A stretch of 64,000 bases of DNA from Ochromonas danica. Taxonomy: Eukaryota > Sar > Chrysophyceae > Chromulinales > Chromulinaceae. Positions 1 to 11,370 of the stretch are shown piece after piece (the stretch's first letter is position 1; each line of letters starts with the position of its first letter). The notes below the pieces were generated by a model. The model had not been told where the DNA came from. It saw only the letters and a program-made list of their open reading frames with translations, and did no database searches. A program made the position numbers and the translations under genes. The stretch covers positions 44,760-108,759 of the forward strand of contig VKHL01000095.1 in assembly GCA_015146655.1 (NCBI GenBank), in the 5' to 3' direction.

Positions 1-904
1 CCATTCCCTCGGCCACAAGCGGCGCGAGCAGTCCCGATAAGACTTCCCCGCGGAAGAAATGCTTCGGCGCGAGTCGTCTGAGTGCCTGGCGGTGGTCTGC
101 CGTGGTGGCCTGCGCGGCGATGTAGGCGGCGCTCTCTCTGGCAGTGAAGACTCGCTCGCCCTGCAGCAGGTAGCGCTGCACAAGGTCTAGGGCGAGGTCT
201 TCTCCGCTCAGCGCCTTCTTCTTCTCCTCAGAGGAGGAGGAGGAGGAGGAGGAGGAGGCATAGTGTGCGAGGCCGGGTAGTGCGGGCAGGTAGTGCACGC
301 CGTCGTGGCTCAGGCGCGGGGCGGAAGGCATTCGCTCTGTGGGGTGGAAGTCGCGGTAGACCCACTCCCATGGCTCACTAGGAGGAGGAGGAGGAGGAGG
401 AGGGAAGAGGCAGTCCGAGAGCGTCACTGCCGAGCAGTTCTTCTGGGCCAACACGGCGACAAGCGCGGCGGTCAACGAGGCCATCGGCTCGGCGGGAGAG
501 GCCAGGAAGACCACCTCTGGAGAGGCGCCCACCTCCTGCTGGATGGCGTCCAGTAGCGCTCCCAGCGAAGACTGCGAGGCTTCTAGAAGCGCTCCGCCCG
601 CTTGGCGCACTTTGCGAGCCAACGAGAGGCGCACCTCCGCAGAGACCGCCTCGCACGGCCACACCACTGGGATCACTCCTCCTCCTCCTCCTGCTCCAGT
701 GTCTTCGAGGTAGTTCAAGCAGGGATGGTCGTGGATCCTCAGCCCTCCTGGAGAGAACAGAACCACAGACACACGCTGCTTGGACAGACTCGAGGACGAG
801 CCAGCTGTTGAGAGAAGAGACAGGAAGAGCAGAGCGAAGGGTGATAACAAGAAGAGGAAGGGGAAGGGGAAGGCCCTCTGTCTCGACATCATCGTCTTCG
901 TCAT
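1..904 (-). CDS. Photolyase/cryptochrome N-terminal-like protein, secretory leader (3' end outside window)
   Basis: An uninterrupted minus-strand frame runs off the window edge, giving about 301 residues of a longer protein. The start is the first ATG after an in-frame stop (904; a second ATG pair at 892-887 is possible). Residues 1-35 form a hydrophobic leader (FPFLFLLSPFALLFLSLL), so entry into the secretory or plastid route is inferred. The following segment, with VVLFSPGGLRIHDHPCL and then VIPVVWPCE, resembles the opening beta-alpha unit of photolyase/cryptochrome domains, including those in plant photolyase-like/hydrolase fusions. A run of eight prolines and a poly-Ser run are encoded by triplet repeats. 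The FAD-binding part is not in the window, so the family call rests only on the N-terminal fold pattern. The alternative is another Rossmann-like protein. Confidence 0.5.
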   Translation of the reverse strand, partial: MTKTMMSRQRAFPFPFLFLLSPFALLFLSLLSTAGSSSSLSKQRVSVVLFSPGGLRIHDHPCLNYLEDTGAGGGGGVIPVVWPCEAVSAEVRLSLARKVRQAGGALLEASQSSLGALLDAIQQEVGASPEVVFLASPAEPMASLTAALVAVLAQKNCSAVTLSDCLFPPPPPPPPSEPWEWVYRDFHPTERMPSAPRLSHDGVHYLPALPGLAHYASSSSSSSSSEEKKKALSGEDLALDLVQRYLLQGERVFTARESAAYIAAQATTADHRQALRRLAPKHFFRGEVLSGLLAPLVAEGM

Positions 905-991
905 CACTCGATGAAATCTTCGTCATCTCCCCCATTCTGACAAGACAGATGGCATAGTCTTCATATTCTCTCACTGCACATCACTCTGCAA
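905..991. promoter_or_regulatory. Short spacer between photolyase-like gene start and tRNA-Lys
   Basis: This 87-bp spacer must hold the promoter of the minus-strand gene starting at 904. No recognisable element was seen. The internal promoter boxes of the tRNA lie inside the tRNA itself. Confidence 0.3.
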
Positions 992-1064
992 GCCGTCCTA
1001 GCTCAGTCGGTAGAGCGCAAGGCTCTTAACCTTGTGGTCGGGGGTTCGAGCCCCCCGGTCGGTG
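992..1064 (+). tRNA. tRNA-Lys (anticodon CUU)
   Basis: The cloverleaf can be read directly. The acceptor is 992-998 with 1057-1063, the D arm has GCTC...GAGC (1001-1015), and the anticodon stem CAAGG/CCTTG (1018-1022/1030-1034) holds the loop CTCTTAA with anticodon CTT at 1025-1027. The T stem GGGGG/CCCCC (1040-1044/1052-1056) holds the TTCGAGC loop, and G1064 is the discriminator base. There is no intron, and the D-loop and T-loop match the internal A and B boxes of RNA polymerase III. The acceptor stem has a U:U opposition (996/1059) and a terminal G:U (992/1063), slightly weaker than usual for tRNA-Lys. Confidence 0.95.
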
Positions 1065-1515
1065 GATATCTTTTACTCTTTGCCTCCACAAACAAACACT
1101 AACATTTTATAGATACCCCCGGATAGATACAGAGTACGGTACTACTTTATCCAGTACTGCTGTTTAAGCCGTCCAGAGTGTTAGTATTGTTAGATATCAC
1201 ACCACTCACCTAAAGATGGTTTGAATTGGTTGTTGCTGGTTTAACAATAAACAATAGACTGTGTGCTAGGATGATCTAATTAGATTAGCGGCTGACAGGA
1301 ACACAAAACTTGACCCGTCCGTCCCAAAGAGAAGACTACATCAATCACTAACTCAGCCGCTATTTTCACTTCAACTTTCTTCTTCGCACTTCATCTCAAA
1401 TCTCTTCTCATGGGTTAGTAGTTCAACAGCAACATGTATAGGAAAAGGAGTTTCTTCTTTCTACCTACTGCATTAATAGACCGTGCTAAAGATGACATGA
1501 ATAGCTTTCTCTGCC
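1065..1515. other. Intergenic, no gene seen
   Basis: This 451-bp stretch lies between the tRNA and the 3' end of the minus-strand phosphorylase-like gene. It is AT-richer than the flanking genes and carries no coding-like frame or clear repeat. It presumably contains the 3' UTR of the gene ending at 1516. Confidence 0.5.
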
Positions 1516-4500
1516 TTAGGCGAGCTCCACCACGATGGACTTGACGGCATGGTTGCGAACCTTGAGGGCGAGGTCGCCCACCAGGGAGGAGCCCTCCACC
1601 ACTGCGGTCTGACCATTGACCAGCGTGACCGTGTAGCGCTGGACGGTGGTCTCCCAGGAATTAGCACGCGAAGGGTTGTGATAGGTCACGTTGACGCTGC
1701 CCAGGAAGGTGAAGGAGACTTGGTCATCATCGTCGAAGAGCCAGGTTGGCAGCACGGGCTGCAAGGTCAAGACCAAATCCTTGTCGTCCTCCTCCACTGA
1801 GAAAGGCTTCTGACCGGCGAACATGATGGCCCACATCGACAAGAACTCAGCCGTGGAGCCTGACAGACGAGCCGCGAAAGAGCTTCCGTGCATCTTCTTG
1901 TCTGGGAAGGCCGAGGAGACGACGAAGGAAGCTGCCTCAAGAGGAGAGCGACCGTAGACGCGATGGTCCATGAAAGGAACCAATCCAGTGGCGATCTCTT
2001 CAAAGAACTCTTCATACAAGCCGCCTCTCAAAAGCTCCAGATAGAACTGTTCAACCCAAGCAGTGCGTGTTGATAAGATGATAATGATGACGACAAAGTC
2101 ATAATCTAAAGAGAGGCGAGGTGAGGCGCGGTACCTTGTAAGACATGTGCAGCCAGACGGATTGGTTTTCCAGCCAGCCAGGGCTGAAGGCCTTCATTCT
2201 GCCAATATCCTGTCCCATGGCAGCCAGAGACTCGCACAGAGTGAACATCTTCAAGGCGAGGTCGTAGAGAGGACTGCTCTTCACGGCCTGGAAGATCTTG
2301 CGGCGCTCCTCGAGGCTCGATACAATCTTCAGATGTCTCGTGGGGCCCTCCAAGAACAACGGCAAGGTTTTCTGAGTGAAGGACTTGGGGACGACCTTCA
2401 GTCCAGACGATCCATCCACAGGCACCATGACAAAGTTGGAGCAGTCGTAGTAGAAGTAGGTGGGAGACAGTCCGCTGGCTGTGGTCTTCAGAGCGTTGGC
2501 AATGCCCACAGACACCTTCTGGTCGATCTTGTCCAATAGCTGCACCAAATAGTCAGCCGAGATGCTCGCCTTGGTTCCCTGGAAGGTGGCGATGACACTC
2601 TGACGGTAAGCTTCTCTGGCTCCATTGGAAGCGTCCCAGAAGTTAAACTCTGCGGAGACAGACTTGTCTGAAGCCAAGTAAACGTTCAAGGCAGAGTCCA
2701 AGGCGGTCAAGAAGTCTCTGAACTCCACGGCCACGTTAACAGGACGGCCATAGCGAGCAAAGACGCCTCGCACGTAGCGAATGATGCGAAGCATCTCGTA
2801 GGTTTCAGGCATGCCGGAGCCCAAGATACCAGGCAAGCCATTCATCGCATCGTTCCAACCGGGCTTGCCGCCTTCCATTTCCACACCCATACCCATGGGA
2901 TCCAAAGTGGAGAACTTGAGCACACCCAGCAACAGGAGCTTGGCGAGGGGGCTGACGCGGAAAACGGAATAATCACGCGCTCGTTGATAGAAGTTTCCAG
3001 CGCCGCTATCGGCGAGAAGGTTGGGGTCGGAATTGATCGCATTGATGGCATCGTTTCTCTCACGAGAATAGTCAGCATCACCAGGCATGGCAACAGCACT
3101 ACAACAACAAGTCGTCGAGTGTTATGTCCAGCACTGTTATGTCAAGGGGCAGTGTATTGTATTTAGACTGTCTTACCTGTAGGATCTCACTAACGATCCG
3201 CCAGGCTTGCTGGGGTCCTGGACTAGGGTGTAGCGATTAATGCGGGCGCGCACAAAGGCAGGAGACATGAAGAAAGCGATGGAGTCGGGCTCGTAGAGGA
3301 AGGACTCCTCGGCATCAGGGAAGATAGCCAGGTAAGAGTCCAGCAGATCGAGGGTGTAAGTCCAGTGATCTGCCCAGTAGCCGTTCTGATTGAACTGACC
3401 TGCTCAAACACAAACACAAGCAGCAACATGTTAGAGAAACATCATAAGAAACCAACAGGGTAAAGTAGAGAAGAAGAATCACTGTACCAGCAAACTCCTG
3501 GGTGGAAACAGCGACAATGCGATTGATGACATCTTCTCTGCTCAAACCAAACTGAATGTTGGCGATCGCGAGGTCTCTGAAGAACTGCCCAGGACGGAAG
3601 GGGCGACCCAGCACTGCTCGGACAAAGTTGCGACTGCCCTCTCCAGCCAAGGGCTCGAGGATGGACAGCGAATCCAACAAACTCTCCAAGCGCTCAGTTG
3701 GCACTTTGAATAAAGTGCTCGCCACAGTAAGAGGATTGTAAGCATCTGCCTGGACGAAGGTCAAGAACATGCGAATGTTGAAGTCCTTGACGAAAGGACT
3801 GTGGAAGACATCAACGCGACGGTTCTGAGAGACGTCACGGAAGTTGCCCGGGCCCTGAGAAAACGTGGTCACGTCAATCTGGAAGTAGTTGTAGTCTCTC
3901 TCCAGGTCGCCGTGGATACGAGAATACACATGGAAGACCTTTTGCGCACGATTGGCGCCTTCAATAGGACTATCGCTGCCATTGCTGCCCAAAGGAATGG
4001 GCAGACCGCCTCGCAAGACGTTGTCGATGAAGTCTTGCTTGATGTACGCGTCGAAGATGGCGCTGCTGGTCTTGGTGGCCACGCGCTCAGACATATCTTC
4101 CACAAGGTCACGAGCTTGAGTGCGTTTGTCTGCCGCATAGGTGGGCTGGACCACTTGAGGCAGATAAGACGCCAGGTAGGTCTCCAAGCTCTCAGCATAG
4201 CCGTACACAGAAGTGATGGTGATGCTCTCTCCAGCTCTCAGAGAAAGACGAGGAGAAGCGGCGAAGGCGCAGGGAGTACGGGAAGTTGTACCTTGTGGAC
4301 CTCTCGCGAGTCCCTGGGCAGAGGCGTCAGCTGCGAAGAAGTTGTCTGCATTCGTCAACGAGGTCTCCTGTCCGAAGACAACGGAAGGGTCCACGATGAA
4401 AGGAAGCAAAGGATGAGCAGCAGACTGTCCTTCTCCGTCAAGATAGGCCAAAGAGAAGTATCCGTCCTTGATGAGGCGCACTTGGGCTTGGTCGGCGGTG

Positions 4501-5621
4501 TCTTGGGAGATGTGGAAGAATGGCTGCGTCACAGAGTCTCCGTCAGTCTGGGCGTTGCCTACGTTATAGACATTCATCCAAGCCTCCATGGTGCGGCCCA
4601 TAGCATCGATGTTGTAGTTGCCCAGACCGTTGGGAATGAGTTTGGCGAGGCCATCGAGCACTTCGATCTGCAGGTCTGAGGTGGGGTGGCTGTTGGTGAA
4701 GGTAGTCTTCCTCACCAGAGAAGGGAAGTTCTGGTTGGGAGCGGTGAAGTAGAGAACGTTAGTCTGCAAGAAGTTGGTGGTGTCCTTCTCCTCGATCTCC
4801 ATCTCGTTGAGGCCGATCATCATGTTTCTCTCGATGGGCTGGGCGGAGGGGAAGAAAGGCTGGGAGATGAAGTCAACTCCCTCGCGAGAGCCTTTCACCA
4901 ATGTGCGAAACCCTAGAACAGCACACATGCATACAGAGAGACAGAAAGAGATTATCGCATGGAGGCAGGTGGTCAGTCAGCGCACATCATGTGCATGTGC
5001 TACTATGTGCTGTGTGTGTGCTACGTGTGTGTGTGCAAAGTGTGCCGACCTGTGAAGGGAGTCTGCTGGTAGGCCTTCTCGGCCGTGACGAACTTGGCAA
5101 TGGCTGAGTCCTTGTTTTGTCTTCCAAAAGAAGAGATTCCCTGCCCACGGTTGACGTAGAAGGCCCACATGGGCACTCCCCAGAGCCCTCCGAGGCCGTT
5201 GAGGAAGGAAGCCATGGGCTTGGCCTTGTCGAAGTCGCGGAGGATGAATCTCTGCTGGTCGTCGAACTCTCCACCTCCGCTAGTAGCCGAGAGCAGAGGA
5301 TTCATCCGCCCAAGGGCAGAGGTCGAGTAGAGCGCCAGGCCAGAGAGCGCCAAGAAAAGCGTGGCGGCCACGAGCAACACGCCGCGGTTGGCCGACGACT
5401 TCGACAGATCGCCGCCGCCACCATCCAACTCCTTCTGGAAGTCATCAGACTTCTCCACGTCATTAATCTAAAAGAAAAGAAGAGACAGAAGGTCAGGTTG
5501 AACAATGCTTGAAGATGCAGTTCCTCCACTTTCCACAGCCAGCCGAATCAATCAGATCGCTCACCTCCTGGGCGACAGAAGGTACCTCCTGATAGCCGGA
5601 CTTGAATCCGAGCATCTCCAT
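1516..5621 (-). CDS. Membrane-anchored GH94/GH149/GH161-type glycoside phosphorylase-like protein
   Basis: Six exons can be joined: 5621-5565, 5467-5050, 4912-3488, 3399-3177, 3098-2135 and 2046-1516. Together they give 3,618 nt (1,205 aa) with consistent phases. The short first exon starts MEMLGFKSGYQEV. A single hydrophobic segment (VLLVAATLFLALSGLAL, near residue 45) suggests a type II membrane anchor. The catalytic-type part includes NGYWADHWTYTLDLLDSYL, KFSTLDPMGMGVEMEGGKPG and NGLPGILGSGMPETYEMLR. I know these signatures from the cellobiose phosphorylase-like superfamily, which includes the beta-1,3-glucan phosphorylases of algae. A role in chrysolaminarin/laminarin or oligoglucan phosphorolysis is inferred from that. 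Donor sites include a non-standard-looking GTCGGC at 5049. The exact substrate cannot be told from sequence. Confidence 0.72.
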
Positions 5622-5838
5622 CTTTTCCACGGGTGAACTACGAGATGGACCACGAAAATGAGCCGTCACCGAGTCAATGCAGCTTTGCTTCTTGCTTTGC
5701 CAGAGGGAGAATCACGAAGAGTTGATGTTCGTGGATCCGCATATTCGGCTTTTCGACTTTTCGTTTTCCGCCCATTTTCGTTCCTGCGCGGTAACCTAAT
5801 AATAATCGTGTCTGACAAGAACAAGAAGAGAAAGGAAA
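5622..5838. promoter_or_regulatory. Divergent promoter region
   Basis: A 217-bp interval separates the minus-strand phosphorylase-like gene (start 5621) and the plus-strand peptidase-like gene (start 5839). Both genes must be driven from here. No TATA-like or repeated motif stands out. Confidence 0.4.
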
Positions 5839-6899
5839 ATGATGAACGCACAGGGAATGATCAGGAGGAGGCTCCCCTGCTTGTCATTCACCAGTTGGTT
5901 CTGTGTCCCAGAACAAGGCATGAAGGACATGGACGTTCTCTGTCGCGCTTCTGCTTTCTTAGTGCCAGTACAGGTAAGGCTTTCCAATTCCTGCCCAGAA
6001 GGCCAAGAGGCGCTGATCGAGGAGGTGTGATGCTCTGTTAGACGAAAGCCAACTACAGGTACCATCTCCTCACTGTTTCTCATGCCGCCGCGCCCTGGAG
6101 GTGGCCCAAGCTCTACCCGGAGCCTTGGCTGCGCTTCGTGGACGAGCGCCACTGCATCTTCACCGCCGAGGCGCGCTTGAGTGACGGAAAGATGCTGACG
6201 CAACTCGAGCTATCTGACCATGTCTACCTTCACCCCACTCGGGACCTGGCTGTGGTCCATCTGGAGAGTGAGGAGGAAGTGATGCCTCTGTTGAAGCAGC
6301 TGGCAGTGGATGACTGGCACCTCCTGCCAGACCAACACTACCCTTTGACTCCAGAGCAGGTGAGGCGCTCTACTCGTCCTTCTTGCTTTGCGATTCTTTC
6401 TTCATTGACTATCTCTCGCTCCCTTCCTGTCCAGCAACTGTCCTTCTGTGGCCATGTGTTGGAGGATCAGCCCGGGGGCATGTTCAGCTCCTCCTCGGAT
6501 GCATCCGCGGGAGACATTGACAAACTCATGGTCCCTGTTAAAGTGGATGGGAACATCGTGGGTCGAACTGCACATCAGGTCTTTGCTTCGACACAGAAAG
6601 TGCTGCAGCTGGGCATGTGCGGAGGGCCTGCCGCTGTTACCCTTCCAACCAAATCAGACGATCCCAGCGAGTTCCAAATGCCATATGTCGCTGGCCTGCT
6701 AGAAGGCATTGTTCCCGCTAACCATCCTGATGCTCGTTTGCGGAATCTCGCAGTCTTCGTGGAGAGTCCTGAGATCGCCAGCTTTCTGAAGGAAATTGAA
6801 GAAAATCGTGCCGAGCCTTTGCTTTTGGGTGAAGTGGGGAGAACGGCTGTCGGTGCAGACCAAGATCCTGACAAAATGGACTTGTCCAAGATATTCTAG
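5839..6899 (+). CDS. Trypsin-fold protein with Cys nucleophile position
   Basis: Three exons (5839-5973, 6042-6359, 6435-6899) give 305 aa, all junctions in phase 0. The second intron (75 nt) is open in frame. Residues around 53-60 read HLLTVSHAA, matching the trypsin catalytic-His block (TAAH-type), with His59. HPTRDLAVVHL supplies an Asp at about 113 in the usual DIAL-type block. LGMCGGPAAV is in the place of the GDSGGP/GMSGGP nucleophile loop but has Cys213 instead of Ser. The fold is therefore S1/PA-clan-like, and the nucleophile would be Cys, as in 3C-like cysteine proteases, or the protein is a pseudo-enzyme. No obvious signal peptide is seen. The start is the first ATG in the open frame; a further upstream exon is possible. 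Confidence 0.62.
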
Positions 6900-7234
6900 G
6901 GATAGCAGCAGGTTGTTGGGCAGTTAGAGTAATTAGAGTAAATAATGATTGACCCGCTCTGCTCCGAGGCGACGAGTGGAATTTGCTTGATTGTTAACGT
7001 GTGTGGCAATTCGCTCATTGAGATGGCGGCGCTTAGCAGCAGATCAAACACATCTACTACACAAGTCAAGCGGTGTACACAGAATACCATCTCAACTACC
7101 TTCATCTTTGATCGCATACATATTAACAATTATACAATTGAAGAACCATGTATTGATGGATCTCCATCTCAACCCATCTGACTTCATATTTTGATCAGAA
7201 TGCTGTCGCTGTGATCTATCGAAGCAGTCCTAAA
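6900..7234. other. Intergenic between convergent genes
   Basis: This 335-bp AT-rich interval separates two convergent genes and presumably carries both 3' UTRs. No gene or repeat was seen. Confidence 0.5.
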
Positions 7235-9605
7235 TTAGTAAATAGAGAAGATCAGCCCTTTAAAGTCAGGATGATGCCTCAGAGAAGCATCTGGCTGGGT
7301 CTCTGCCTCGAACTCTTTGCAATAGAAAAGAGAAGGAACGAATTCCTCAGCCGCTTGGCCCGCTGATTTGCCGGCCGAGGCGGAGAGATCGTAATCTGAC
7401 ATGGTCAGCACCGTGAGAGCAGTTTCCAGCCAATCAGGCCCCACGGCAGATTCGGGAAATGCTTGAAACTTGATCTTCTTTAGCAGAGGAAGGACGTTGG
7501 CCTTCTCGACTTCTGCACGACAACTGTCCTGGTGCAGGCGCTAATTGAACAAACAAACAAACAAACAAACAAACAAACAAACAAACAAACAAACAAACAA
7601 ACAAACAAACAAACAAACAAACAACACAAACCGGAGACATTGAGGTCACAGCAAGAGATGACATGAAAACATGACGGAAGCTCACCAATAGTTCCGCAGG
7701 ATTGGGCACGAGTGTGACTAAGACTTTGCCAACTTCCTGCAGCAAGTAGTGGTCGTTGACAGACTTGCAGACGTCCACCACGCGATTGAGTCCTCCACAT
7801 ACTTCATCAACAACCATCCAGGGATAACACATTGCTAATACTGTCAATTACTATCACGCCTTCACTGACTCACCGTAGAAAGCTTCGTGAGTGGAGGGAT
7901 AGAGCAGCACGGAGGCGAGGGCTTGAGCAATGCGACTGGCCGTCCAATAGATCGCTTTGGCTTCTTTCTTCGTCTGCCGGCTTCCGCTGCCACCGCCGCT
8001 GCTTGCACCTCCCGCAGTGCTCCCTCCCATGCCTGTGCTACTCCCTCCTCCTCCTCCTCCGCAGAGAAGATGGAGGCGTGCAGAGAGAATGGCACATCCT
8101 TGTTTGGAAGCAATCCGAGACTGCAGCCAAGGCATGGAGGATATGATATCAATATCATGCTGTCTATATATAAAGGGTTATGATGCCATACCTTGTTGAT
8201 GGTATTCTTAAAGGCGGAGGCGAGCAAGAAGTTTGCAGCCTCGGCCACGAGGAAAGGAGCTCTAACGACAACACATACAATACATACACCACGTACACCA
8301 CATACAGCACAGCATACTAACGCATTTGCCAACCGAGTCAGGGGGTTAAGAGGAGGGAAGAACTCACTGGGCATGCTGCAAGATACGCAGAGATGTCTCG
8401 ATAAGGCGCGGTATGTTGCCAATGTGTGTCTGGTTTGCTTCCCCCAGGCACATGTTCGCAAAGGCTGCAAGAACAGCGTGAGCGATTCTCTCGCCGTGCT
8501 GCCCGTCGATCATCCCCGCAACCCCTGCCCCTGCCCCTGCCCCTCCAGTAACATCAACACTCTCCAACACTGCCAAGAGTGTTTCGCCTGCTCCAATCAA
8601 CAGTGCCCGCTGAGCAGGCAAGGTGTTTCCATAGACCATGTTGGCGATCACCCGCACGCATTGCAGGAGCAGTCCTTCCTTGTTAGTCTTCCGCAGCAAA
8701 GCCAATAGCGGTTTGAAGCCCTGCAGCTCCATAGCAAGTCTTCGACTGGCTTCAGAGTGGTGGTTGATGTTGATCAGTGCTAGCAGAGTATAGTACTGGA
8801 CCTGCGCTATCTCGGTGGCAGTGGCGTGGGCAGCAGAGGGAAGGGACGGAGAGGAGGAGTTGGGATAGGAGACCAAGTCATAGAGGGCATGCATGCAACC
8901 AGATTGGCAAATCAGCGCCTTGTTGGTCTCGGCGAGAGCCAGCGATGCGAGCAGCTTGGCCGCCTGAGCCAACAGCGCCGGGCAGTCCAGCCGCAGCAAG
9001 AGCTTCAACAAGACGGGCAGCGCGTTCGCTGTGGCCACGATCTCCACCTTGAGCACCGGGAAGAAGGAGAGATGGCACAGTGCGAGAAGCGCGGGGCCGA
9101 CCACGAGCGGTCTGTCCATGGAGGCGAAGTGCACCAATTGGCTGGCCAGCTTGGCCTGCAGCAGATAACTCGGAGAAACCTCCTCCACACACAGAGCGAC
9201 GTTGAGGCAGTATCGACTAATGGCGAAGGTGATGGGGTCCAGCTGCTGCTCGCCGCTCTCCTGCTGCGCGGAGAGGAAGCGGTTGGTCCACTGCGAGAGG
9301 ATGACCTTGCCCCGCAGCTCCTTGTTCACCAACACCTCGGCCAGGCTCAGCTCTGCCTCATAGTGCTGCACACTTTGGCGTACTTGGGCTCGAAGCACGT
9401 CTTCGCAGTGCACCAGCCGCGCCTCGATCTTCTCCAGCGCGTGGTTCACTTGCTTCTGCAGCCCGTCCACCATCGTCTTGAAGGACTTCTCGAACTTCTT
9501 GTAGAGAGAGCGCTGAAGCTCGCTGGATCCTTGATAAATATTGGGCTTGGAGGCTTCAGCATAGATTCCAGTCAACATAGTCTTTCTATTTTGGATACCA
9601 TCCAC
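7235..9605 (-). CDS. Armadillo-repeat-like protein
   Basis: Five exons (9605-8368, 8261-8192, 8120-7874, 7801-7686, 7540-7235) sum to 1,977 nt (658 aa) with matching phases. Residues about 25-100 are charged and helical (coiled-coil-like). Residues about 120-560 are made of Leu/Ala-rich helical repeats such as LPVLLKLLLRLDCPALLAQAAKLLASLA and GLLLQCVRVIANMVYGNTLP, typical of ARM/HEAT solenoids. These proteins act as scaffolds or adaptors, so no specific partner can be named. Exon 3 encodes a Gly/Ser low-complexity loop. The intron before exon 5 holds a long (TTTG)n tract. The first exon shares a 129-bp divergent promoter with the FkbM-type gene at 9735. Confidence 0.7.
7547..7624. repeat. (AAAC)n tetranucleotide microsatellite
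   Basis: About 19 uninterrupted AAAC units lie just inside the last intron of the ARM-repeat gene (TTTG on the coding strand), directly upstream of its 3' splice site, where they serve as a T-rich tract. Confidence 0.95.
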
Positions 9606-9683
9606 TCAAATCAACTCGTAAGACAAAGAAACGGCACAGGACAGATAAACATGTTTATTAAATGAGAAACGCGTTCTTTCTTA

Positions 9684-9694
9684 GTTAACTTAAG
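9684..9694. promoter_or_regulatory. CTTAAGTTAAC-type motif in divergent promoter
   Basis: GTTAACTTAAG lies 41 nt upstream of the ATG at 9735 and 79 nt upstream of the opposite ATG at 9605. The same word recurs near other starts in this window (13032, 18052-18097, 44805, 56033, 56056). A promoter role is inferred from the recurrence. Confidence 0.4.
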
Positions 9695-9734
9695 AAGAAT
9701 AGCTATTCAGCGGCATGTGGATTGAAGAGAAACG

Positions 9735-10926
9735 ATGAACAAGTGGTTACTCCTCATCTTTGTAATATTCTGCCTCTGCTATCTCACTACATTTGCTCAG
9801 GAGGAGGTGGAGGAGGACCATGCTCTATCTCTGGGTGGAGAAGGAGGAGGAGGAGGAGGAGGAGATGGCGGGGAAGGGCAGGGCCGTGGGGGGAGGGGCC
9901 GAGGCAAGAGACTAGGAGGACGCAGACGAAAGAATGGCTTACGTGGTCGCAAGCAGAGTCCCGAGCGCTTGGCGTTGAAGGCCTGGGCGGAGTCTCTGCG
10001 CGAGGAGGACTACAGCTTCGACTACTGGAAGACTGCCTTCCATTCCTCCAGCGCCTCCGACTTCTTCCACGGCTACGCCAAAAAGATCTCCGAAGTCTTT
10101 CGTGAAGCAGGAGCGAAGGTCAACTTTGCCCTTGTTGGTCAGACCCCCTAGACTGTTGCGACTCTTCTCTGAGGCAGATGTGACTTACAACTCGCTTTTC
10201 TGGCTTTCCTGCTGTGTCTGCTGCTGTCCCTTGTGCAGGTGCTTGCGATGGCAATGGCGACAAGACGATCAAGAAGCTCTACATCCCCAACTCGCACTGG
10301 AGGGGCGTCTTCGTGGAGCCCATGTCTATCAACGTGCGGGACTTGATCAAGTTCCTGGCCGAGAAGAACATCGGCCATCGCAGTCTGGTCCTCCGCGGCG
10401 CCGCCACTTTGGAATGCGCTGAGCCCACCATCAAAGTGGAGCGCCCGCTGTACGAGGAGAAGAATGCTTCCATCCCGGTAGGTGATGACGGCGCTGGTGT
10501 CTGCTGGTGTCTGACCTCTCTCACTGTCTGTCTGTCACTGTCTGTCTGTCACTGTCTGTCTGTCACTGTCTGTCTGTCACTGTCTGTCTCTCTCTCTGAC
10601 ACACTCACACACTGCTCTGTCCTCACTGGCTGTTCAATGGAATAGCATTGGCTGCGACGACAGATCGGGTCTGTGCTACCTGCCCATCGCGACCATGCGA
10701 GAAGAGAATGGACGATAGAAGAAGTCCGCTGCCTCACAGCCAAAGACATCTTGACGGAGTGGAGTCTGGCCACCACCTCAGCCACGGGCACTGCCGCAGC
10801 GCAGACTGGATACTTCGCTGGCGAGTCTCCTAGCATCTCTCCTGAGCAGCAGAGACAAGCCAGCGAAGCGCTCCACACAGTCAAGTCAGACCTTTCCTTC
10901 TGCCTTGCGATGCTCTGATTAGTCTT

Positions 10927-10970
<44 letters not shown>

Positions 10971-11370
10971 TATCACAGCAAGCTCCGCAGACCTCATATC
11001 TTGAAGATTGACGTGGAGGGACACGATTTCGAGGTGTTGATGAGCTTTTTCCGATGGGATACCCCCACACACGACCTTCCTCTCATCGTGGAGTTTGAAG
11101 CGAAGTCGATCGCCAAGAACTACCCCAAGGCCAGGGAGCGGTTAGAGTCTCTGTAAGTGACCACCTCGTGGGGACCTCTCCTTCTTGACTCTTGACAGTC
11201 TTTGCAGTGCTGCTGCTCACCATAATCTGTTGTTGACATGCAGAGGTTATGTGGTCTCTCCCTTCGGCCAGGACGGATTCGCTATTCTGCCCGCACAGAA
11301 GGTGTTGGAGTCCATCCAGTCGCTCGACCCAGCGCATGGCATTCCTGGCGACCTCGAGCCTGACGTGTGA
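9735..11370 (+). CDS. FkbM-type SAM-dependent methyltransferase-like protein, secretory (paralog A)
   Basis: Five exons (9735-10137, 10239-10477, 10646-10879, 10983-11152, 11244-11370) give 390 aa. A signal peptide (MNKWLLLIFVIFCLCYLTTF) is followed by a Gly/Arg-rich linker. The methyltransferase-like core has the GACDGNGDKTIKKL nucleotide-binding segment, WRGVFVEP, and PHILKIDVEGHDFEVL, which is the hallmark (K-D-VEGHE-like) of FkbM-family O-methyltransferases. Signal and family suggest a Golgi or extracellular glycan or lipid target, which is inference. The exon 3 donor (GTCAAG at 10880) is the least certain, but it makes frame and paralog alignment agree. The protein matches the gene at 11721-12974 along its whole length. 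An intron holds a CTGT-type minisatellite and another a (TG)n tract. Confidence 0.75.
10515..10600. repeat. Minisatellite, 14-nt unit (ACTGTCTGTCTGTC)
   Basis: About four to five copies of the 14-nt unit occur within an intron of FkbM-like paralog A, followed by a short CT tract. It is tandem DNA and carries no coding potential. Confidence 0.85.
10930..10969. repeat. (TG)n microsatellite in intron
   Basis: Twenty TG units lie within the third intron of FkbM-like paralog A, ending about 14 nt before the acceptor. Long TG tracts next to 3' splice sites recur elsewhere in this window. Confidence 0.95.

Noticed and set aside
378-974. 198-residue minus-strand frame starting MREYEDYAICL
   Set aside because: Another frame over the same DNA reads through to the window edge with a signal peptide and photolyase-like fold; this one ends at a Ser/Arg-rich repeat.
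7547-7624. Regular repeats resembling a CRISPR-like array
   Set aside because: Simple AAAC microsatellite without spacers; organism is eukaryotic.
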